Shown piece after piece: positions 56,901 to 64,000 of a stretch of DNA of 64,000 bases (position 1 is the first letter of the stretch; every line of letters begins with the position of its first letter). A model generated the notes under the pieces. That model saw only the letters and a list, made by a program, of their open reading frames with translations, was not told the DNA's origin and did no database searches. The position numbers and the translations under genes are program-made. This DNA is from Aspidiotus rigidus. Its lineage: Eukaryota > Arthropoda > Insecta > Hemiptera > Diaspididae. The stretch is taken from NCBI GenBank assembly GCA_035079385.1, contig JAVHKY010000040.1:248001-312000 (forward strand). The letters are read 5' to 3'.

Positions 56901-59900
56901 ACCAGCAAAATTTAGAACGCTATAGTTGTTACATTATTAAGCACGTGAACGAAACGAGGCACGATGATGATAGGCGTATTATGCGAGGCGAAGAGTAGCA
57001 TATTAGGTGCGGTGCGTCTACGAGTACAAAGAAATCGACACGCGTGTACAAAGAAATCTGATGAAACTTTTAAATTTGGCCCTACTCGTCGAAAATGCGG
57101 TTAACGAGTAAGGAAGATAGAATGGCTATTACTTGAGGTGGAGTTTCCTTTCTGTTCTACATCAGCATAACATGTGCCATTGAAGGTCGATTAACAGGAC
57201 TCTGAATCTAAATTTTTTTCCGTGAAAAATATTTGATTGAATTTGTATATTATTGTATTATTACTAGAGACAGGAATTTACGGCCAAAAAAAAAAAAAAA
57301 AAAAAAAAAGAGAGAAGAAAAATCGGCATTTAAAATTAACGATTTTGACATTATCCGGCAAAAACGAATTTTACTTTTAAAAAATATATTCTTATAAAAT
57401 TATGATAGGTAATACAAATTTTTACAAAATTAGAAAAAGAAATAATCACAAAAATCGTTTATTAAACAATACCATCAAATGTTTATTTTGTATCAAGCGT
57501 TGTTGTCTGTCACTCGAGAGATACTTGTATTCAGAAAATGGACGTGCTACATCAGTAGAAAACTACGTGCATGTTAAGTGATGTCCGTATCAAAAATTCA
57601 TAAAAGTATGAAATTTGTTCAATTTTTGTATGAAAATGTCTGTTTCAGCATTATTCGGCATCTATCTCATCTTCAGCATATATCACAACTTCGGCAATTT
57701 TCGGCAAAATAAAATTTTTTTTACTAGCCTCGTACTACCCTAATTCGTGCTCTCTTTCACGTTTTCTCGTCTGCCCTCAAACAAACTCACTCTGTGAACG
57801 CCAGCAAATCCTATTTCTGGTTAGTTGACCTAAATTTTCTCGTCGAAAAAAGGAAAGAAAGAATTTGAGACAAGTTTTTCGCTAAATCCCTTTTAGTTTA
57901 AAATCACAAAACGACGTTTTGTACGGAGCGTGTAATTTTCTTTTGGCATAACCTGTTTTTCTCAGTGTTTACGTAGGCGTAAGATTTAAAGTTGAATTTT
58001 TGTGAACGAACGTACTCGGACGAACATCAATTCGCAACGTATTACGGTACCTCGAAAAATGGTGAAAACACGCGTTACTCTATTGAGGTACCTATACAAG
58101 AAATCCGAGATGTTTTTTATTGCGCTGCCTTCTTTATACAGCAATAATGGCATCCACTGGTGCTTTCCAGTTCGTCGAGCTAAAAATACGTATTACATAC
58201 TTATTTATAATATTATTCTACAATTTACAAATGCGTTAGTCTGTCTCGTCGTAAATGTCGAAGTAGGTATCGGAGCTGTAGAATCTTAGGTAAAAATCGA
58301 TATTTCATATAGGCTCGCACAGTATTACGTAGCATAGTATAAATAATCGTATTATCGATATCGATGTACGATCGTATGTAGGGGCAGTGCATTTTATGTT
58401 ATACTGCAAGTATATTATATTCTCGATGCAGCGCAGTGTAATCTCCATAAAACGATTAGGTAGGTATCGTACGACGACAACACGAAAGCACATCGTTGGA
58501 CGAAACGTGATATTGGTTCTCATTTTATCTTTTTCTATTTCGTTGAGGATGTGCGCGTGTAAAAAATTCAATTTAGCGAACAAAACCAGTTTATGTCATT
58601 TATTATGACGACGAAAGTATCTGACGCACTGTTAGATACAGTATGAGACATTTGAATTCAATTATCATGCGACGAACCGAACTGTTGTATAACCGAATTT
58701 CACCATTAATGATTCGATGAGGATGGTACAGTATGGTATAGATTGGTACATATATTATTTCTATCTCAGTCGATCGTTATTCAAAGAACTGCCACTGAGT
58801 ACGTTATGATTTTAGCGAAACGTATCAAATCGAAGCTGCGACGACAGATAATAGCGTGTACCGTTACATAAAGTGACACCCCATGACTCTGAGTACAGGT
58901 TACACATATTTGTACGTGTTTATCTCGAGAGTGCCGTGCCGGTGTCGTGCCAACTGGTCTCAGAATGAATTACCGACAATCTGCGCACTATGGTGTGCTC
59001 GTATTAAACTAATTAATTCGACACAATCGAAGTTCATTGATAGCAATATAGCGAAAGATGGCTCGTGAATTGCTAAGGTGTGAATATTATGCGACAAACA
59101 AGCACAATACTGTTATTGAAAGTTTTTCAAATGATCTTCCGCGCAGCCCGTCGTCTCCCTCTTTTTTTTTCTTCTTTCTTTCTTTCTTTCTTTCTTTCTC
59201 CTTCTGGGTCGGTTTAAGCTTTCTTCTATTGATACACCATTATCTAGTCGTAGGTATCTCTCCCATCATGCGTACCAACATTTTGCATTATTATACGACG
59301 TACAATAAAAGTATTGTAAGTATCTCGTCATGTATATATACAGTATTTTGGATCTTCTGTAAGTCAATAACCTCGCTAAGATATCGATTTATTTCATTCT
59401 CTATTCTTTTACACGGATAACAATTGCCATTATCTCGTATAGATTCTTCTCCACGACATAGACGAGAGGAACTGCGGTTTTACATACACACATACTTTTA
59501 GCCACGTGCGAAAAGATAAACTCGTATTGTACTCATGAACGTAAACTATCTTCCTCATCTAAGGCTGTAGACTCTATTTTCGTTTTGGCTCATACCTCAC
59601 CTTTGTGTCACGTCACATCATCACTCCAAAATCATTCCTTTTCAACATCATGTATGTAGCGTACGTATGCACCTACAATTTCTCTGCTTGTAGTCCACAT
59701 ATTCACGAATCATACATATTCTAGGTCTAGGTCGTCGATCAGTGCGATCGTGACACAAAGATATTACTAGGTACATATTACAAAATTGACTTACAGAGGG
59801 ATGCGTCAAAGAAAATTTTTGGATAGAAAATTCGAATTTTCTTAATGAAGAAAAATTGGGTTCAACTTATCGGCACGCGCAGGAAATAATAAAATCACGC

Positions 59901-61246
59901 GAAAAAAAAAAACAAGAAAATCACAACACTTATTTACTCACTCTCAATGAAGATTATTCAATTTTTAACTAAAATTACCTAATTTTTCACGAGAACTAAT
60001 CAATTTTGAAAGAAAAAATTTATCAATTTTCAATTAAAACTGTCTCACTTAGAAACAAATTTTGTTGATTTTTTCCAATCAAAATTAATTAGCTTCAGGT
60101 CCAAATTTATAATTTTTTTGACAATATTTAGTCCAAAATTTAGTATTTTTGAAACAAAATCGACCTGATTTCAGGCAAAATTTGGTAATTTTTAACAAAA
60201 TATTCACGATTTAGTATAAAATTTCTCAGTTCTGTTGCAAAGTAGTAATTTCGGCATTTTTCGGTATACTCATCAATTTCGGCATTTATTTCAGTTTCGG
60301 CATTTTTCGACAAGATAGAATTTTTTCCTGCGTCCTATTTATCGTGATTCAAACTTCATTTTGATTCTCACTGATTTCGTCCTTCAGGAGAAAAAGTGCT
60401 AAATGCCGAGGAATCCGGTATTCATCAATACCGAAAAATTTATTCGTAAATAACTCACTTCCTATGATCTTAATTCCGAGGACTTTTCTTGGACGGGAAA
60501 AAGAAAAAGAGAGTCTTCTCTTTCTAGGTGACATTTCTTTCAGTCTAATACGTTTGCTCAAAGTCTCACTTTTGTTCCGTTTTCTGCATTGTCAACACGA
60601 GTAAAACATATTTTCTTTCAATTTGAAAGACCATTTTCCCGCGTACTCAAAAAGTGGAGCTCAGAAACTTTTCGAATCACGTAGATAAATAAGTGAAACA
60701 AGTTACGCATAAATTTTATTGTCTGCCACCAGTTTTAAACCGACGCAGGTTCATCTTCAGAGCAAATGAATGACTGAGAACGTACAATACAATGCAGCGT
60801 ACACGGGTGGAAAGGAATAAATGAGGGAGGGAAAGGTATAAGTAGCTACGAGGAAAGATATGAAATGAAACTATCTGACGGTTGTATAACGTCATTTAAT
60901 ACATGGTATCAATGAGCTATGACCTCCATATTTTTTAATTTTGTGAGTAACCTTCCTTTTTTTGGGTCTCTTGCCTCGGCAATGCAAGAGCCCTCATGCA
61001 TCTGCGAAAAACAAAAATTAAAAAATTAATTAATTACGGATAAAAGAAAGTAAAGACAAGGCTTTTCCTGCACTGAGTTTTATTTGAATATTTTTACAAA
61101 TTTCCTACCAAGAGGTACGTTGTGACGTCATGACTTGAAATATAATATACAAGTATTATCTGTGACATTTAAGATTTTATTTTTGCATAGCATTTTTCAA
61201 ATTTCTGTTCAGCGTTGGCGAGTTTTATTTTTGCATGGTATTTATT
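53961..61246. other. Unassigned DNA, 7.3 kb, with simple repeats
   Basis: This is the longest stretch without any recognised gene, RNA or transposon. A poly(A) run lies at about 57288-57310 and a short (CTTT)n at about 59172-59200. Frames near 54610-54921, 58002-58289 and 59058-59420 are open but have no family signal. Stretches near 59800-60300 contain imperfect repeats of CAATTTT-GA-AA. Confidence 0.45.
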
Positions 61247-61250
61247 TTAA

Positions 61251-61769
61251 CAGAGAACCTGTTTTATGGGGGGCTTTTTGAGAAATTTGCCGTGCGCCAT
61301 CCAGCAAAAACCTGGAAAAATTTCGACTCTCGAGCCATATATGATAGGAGAGGGACTTAGCTAGAAAAATTTCAACTCTCGAGCTATATATTGATAGGAG
61401 GGGGACTTGAAAATTTCGACTCTCGAGTTATAAATGATAGGAGAGGGACTTAGAAAAATTTCAACTCTCGAGCTATATATGATAGGAGGGGAACTTAAAA
61501 AATTTCGACTCTCGAGCTATCATATATAGCTGGAGATTCGAGAAAAATTTAGACTCTCAAACTATATTATACTAGGCTTATAGTAGGTCTAGGCCTTCTT
61601 TATACTAGCTTTATCTAGGTCTGGGCTTTCTTGAATTTTCAATACCAAATCCCATTTGACTCATAAAACAGGTTCCCTGCGTTCCTTGTTCAACTTCGTT
61701 ATTTCCAAGTTTTTCGTCGTACGGCGCACGCCGAAATTTTCAAAAAAAAATCATAGAACAGGTTCCCTG
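61251..61769. mobile_element. TTAA MITE with CAGGGAACC ends and internal tandem repeat
   Basis: The ends are CAGAGAACCTGTTTTATG and (inverse) CAGGGAACCTGTTCTATG, with TTAA flanks at 61247-61250 and 61770-61773. Inside, 61316-61545 holds five units of about 45-60 bp with the phrase CTCGAGCTATATATGATAGG. The TTAA target suggests mobilisation by a piggyBac-like transposase, but the ends differ from the 19-kb MITE. It is non-coding. Part of the right half (61560-61690) is shared, inverted, with 32372-32530. Confidence 0.78.
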
Positions 61770-62120
61770 TTAAAATATAATATTATGAAGTATTGGACGG
61801 TCATCCAAGACATATATTGTTCTCAGAATTTTCGAAGGGGTAAAAGACTCCCAAAAATTGAGATTTGTGAGCGGGAAGATAGGCGTTAGCAGTCTCGCGC
61901 TGTTCTGTACGTTGAATACACGCTCCGCTCGTCCACGTTACAGCGGCACAACACTTGCACACGACGCGCCGTGGTCTTCATTTGTTGCCGAGTCTCGCGT
62001 ATAGCGTCACGTCGTCTTTGGCTTCGCGATCCTCGATTTTTCAGGATTTCTTGGCCGTTCCAGCGACTGGAGAATTCACTGATTTTTTTTTTTCGAACTC
62101 GACGGACGTGTTTAAATACT
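61770..62120. repeat. Inverted copy of the 32.1-32.35 kb repeat
   Basis: TTGCCGAGTCTCGC, ACGTCGTCTTTGGCTTCGCG and CTGGAGAATTCACTG are the reverse complements of phrases at 32210-32320, in the matching reversed order. The insert between about 61895 and 61970 is not present at 32 kb. Confidence 0.65.
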
Positions 62121-62334
62121 TATTTATTTATTGCTTTTGAACCACGATAATACGAATGTCTATTCTAAATTTACACTTTATTATTAATATTTGTTCCCGG
62201 AACGGGAGAAAGCTGCTTTCAGCCTTTGCCATTTAGGCCACGCCTCGTTAGTTCAATCATGAGTTTACCGACTTATCTTGTTAGGAAATAGAGGTATTAC
62301 ACCCGTTCATTCAGATTTCCTCATATATGTTGCA
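62121..62334. other. Unassigned DNA
   Basis: No signal seen. Confidence 0.3.
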
Positions 62335-62440
62335 CGGAATTCGTGAAATTGCTGTTTTTTCCTATTTTGTGAAATAAGCAACGCTGTTACAGAGTTTATG
62401 AAATACGTAATGATTTTACAGATTATATGAATATAGACAA
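62335..62440 (+). repeat. Solo end of the integrase element
   Basis: The phrase TTTTGTGAAATAAGCAACGC followed by TGTTACAGAGTTTATGAAATACG matches 10873-10905 closely and in the same orientation. No partner end or integrase is nearby, so it is a relic or a truncated MITE of that family. Confidence 0.6.
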
Positions 62441-63539
62441 CCTTTTTTCTCGACTATGATAATTATAAGTAGCGCTTTTTCTATCAATTTTGTATGAATA
62501 GGAAGTTCATTGCTTTCTCTCCACGTCTACCTTACTCTGGGGCTATGATAGTTTTTCGATGCAGTTCTTGAAAATTTATGTTTCTATTACTCCTCCGAAT
62601 ATTCTTACTTTTGTATGATTGATTGTAACCTAAAGAATTATAAAAAGGGTTGGACTCATTCCAAATTTCAACTCTTTAAACACTTTTTCCTTTACCAATC
62701 ACCTTCATGTTCTTAGTTAATTTAACTCAATTTCAACAATATTTCAGTTCAGCTTCATCCTAAAAAATTTTGAGGTTTCCTCATACATATACCTACATTC
62801 AGGCTTATAAAATTTTTGGTCCACATATCTCCTTCAATATGAATTTTTTAAGATTTACACTCATATCTGAAGTTGTGCACCTCCACTTTGTTCAAGGTTA
62901 GTAATAGCATCATTGATGGTAGCCTAGTTCATCAAATTGTGGATTATGGTCAAAGATATTTTGAAATAAGAATATTCTGAGAGGTAATAATAGACTTTAT
63001 AAACACAGTTCTACCGGTACCTTTCATTCTACAAATATGTGGCTTCACGATAAATTAATTATTGTTATTTCAGTCATACTCGATAGTGAAAACCTTCAGT
63101 TTGAATGTTTGAGAACAATTGTTGAGTCATCAAAGTGTGCTGCGAGATTATCTTCGTGACTTCATTCTTACATTAATTTTATTATTGATTTATACAACAT
63201 TTTTTCATGTATACCTAGATAATCGATAGTACGAGTAGTTTATAGTTGATTTGAGATGATTCAGGAGATGGGAATATTATTTATCGATTCGTTCCAAATG
63301 TAAATAATATTACACTGTTGAAAATTTTGGATTAAATAAAATTTGGGTTTCCTTATTGAATTATGGGTACTTTTACTCTGTTATATCAGTTTGGTGTGAT
63401 GTGATGGTGACACGCCTTATTAACAGAGTTTTACTGTTCATTGTACAAATATCAGTCTTGATTGATAGGTGATTGGTAATTATTCTGAAGAGTGAGAGTA
63501 ACTCTTTTAATAATTTTTGAATGTGTAAGAAAAAAAGTT
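62441..63539. other. Unassigned DNA
   Basis: AT-rich. No gene or element is supported. Confidence 0.35.
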
Positions 63540-63920
63540 GAGTACTACTCACGTTACTGCATGAGTGTTTCTTTTCCTAGTTTCTCTCCATGTACAACAC
63601 ATATTTCTCGGCAATATCTTTGTACACTTTTATTAGCAGGAAACCATCATCAATTACATGAACGTGTACTTTGTTCTGAAGAAAGGTTTCAAAGTCAAAT
63701 TTTCTGGCATGATTTTATATAGGCATAGGTCTGATTTTGAGCCTTTTCTCATTCCTTGTTCATCAAATAATACTAAAGGTTATGGGGCCGGTTCATACTG
63801 CAAATACTTTGTTAGCTGCGCCTTGGTCTTCTTCCGAATTGAAATTCTCTTAAAGAGTATCAGAAGATCTACTATTACGTGCTTGTCACGCGCTTTCACT
63901 TTCAATGGCGTTGCCATAGT
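63540..63920 (-). pseudogene. Fragment of a repetitive transposon-associated ORF family
   Basis: On the minus strand, frames joined by shifts read VIVDLLILFKRISIRKKTKAQL, then LVLFDEQGMRKGSKSDL, then HVHVIDDGFLLIKVYKDIAEKYV. I recall this block order (LFQRI, LFDE-GMRKG-KS, VIDGGFLLH) from a family repeated many times in insect and cnidarian genomes and annotated only as uncharacterised. The end toward 64000 may continue beyond the window. Function is unknown. At least two frameshifts are needed. Confidence 0.5.
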
Positions 63921-64000
63921 AGTATTATGACCACTTTTTTTGAATTCTGAGAGAAGAGCGGCCCTGAGCAGCGCCTATGTCATACGTTTTGTGGCAACTT

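Noticed and set aside
58002..58289. 95-codon plus-strand frame beginning MNERTRTNINSQ
   Set aside because: No motif, low-complexity AT-rich codons and no splice context; likely a chance frame.
61656..61889. Open frame across the TTAA MITE border
   Set aside because: It crosses a transposon boundary and has no protein motif.

Overview
The window is AT-rich eukaryotic DNA with no dense gene order, no bacterial operons and no long intact host ORF. Its repeat content (R1-clade LINEs, Penelope-like elements with a GIY-YIG tail, Tigger/pogo, MULE, hAT and TTAA-type MITEs, a copia fragment) and the frequent short motif taggtacc suggest an arthropod, most likely an insect. I do not assign a species. 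Nearly all recognisable coding sequence comes from mobile elements, and almost all of it is broken.

Layout. 1-6 kb: a polyadenylated retrocopy with a 13-bp target duplication, a decayed LINE RNase H region duplicated locally three times, and a Tigger MITE inside one arm of a 0.9-kb direct duplication. 6.2-7.7 kb: a minus-strand R1-like LINE remnant. 10.8-13.6 kb: an element with inverted ends carrying a Ginger/KRBA2-like integrase. 15-21 kb: mostly unassigned DNA with a CpG-rich island, two isolated candidate host exons, a palindromic MITE and a TTAA MITE. 22.3 kb: a U6 snRNA-like copy. 23-26.8 kb: two diverged, oppositely oriented tandem arrays flank a three-exon minus-strand gene whose splice phases all agree (115 residues), plus a tRNA-like sequence. 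26.9-33.9 kb: R1-like LINE copies; one has a deleted Tigger element in ORF1 and a palindromic insertion before its RT.

35-37 kb: a MULE SWIM-domain fragment beside a 1.1-kb element with about 270-bp terminal inverted repeats, a 9-bp target duplication and an AT-hook ORF. 38-41 kb: a Helitron-like start and a region bounded by the AGGGAACCTGTTTTATG motif. 43.4-46.6 kb: an almost complete FLYWCH-type MULE with sub-repeated inverted ends, one transposase frameshift and a nested copia fragment. 46.7-49.1 kb: an RTE-like LINE tail, a Penelope-like element and a hAT MITE with a perfect 8-bp duplication. 53.3 kb: a second Penelope fragment. 54-61 kb: nothing supported. 61.2-62.1 kb: a TTAA MITE and an inverted copy of the 32-kb repeat. 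63.5-63.9 kb: a fragment of a repetitive transposon-associated ORF family.

The best host-gene candidates are the small spliced gene at 23.9-24.8 kb, a signal-peptide-like first exon at 20.15-20.23 kb (minus) and, more weakly, a cysteine-rich exon at 15.67-15.78 kb. The rest reads as an intergenic or intronic region where elements have inserted into one another.
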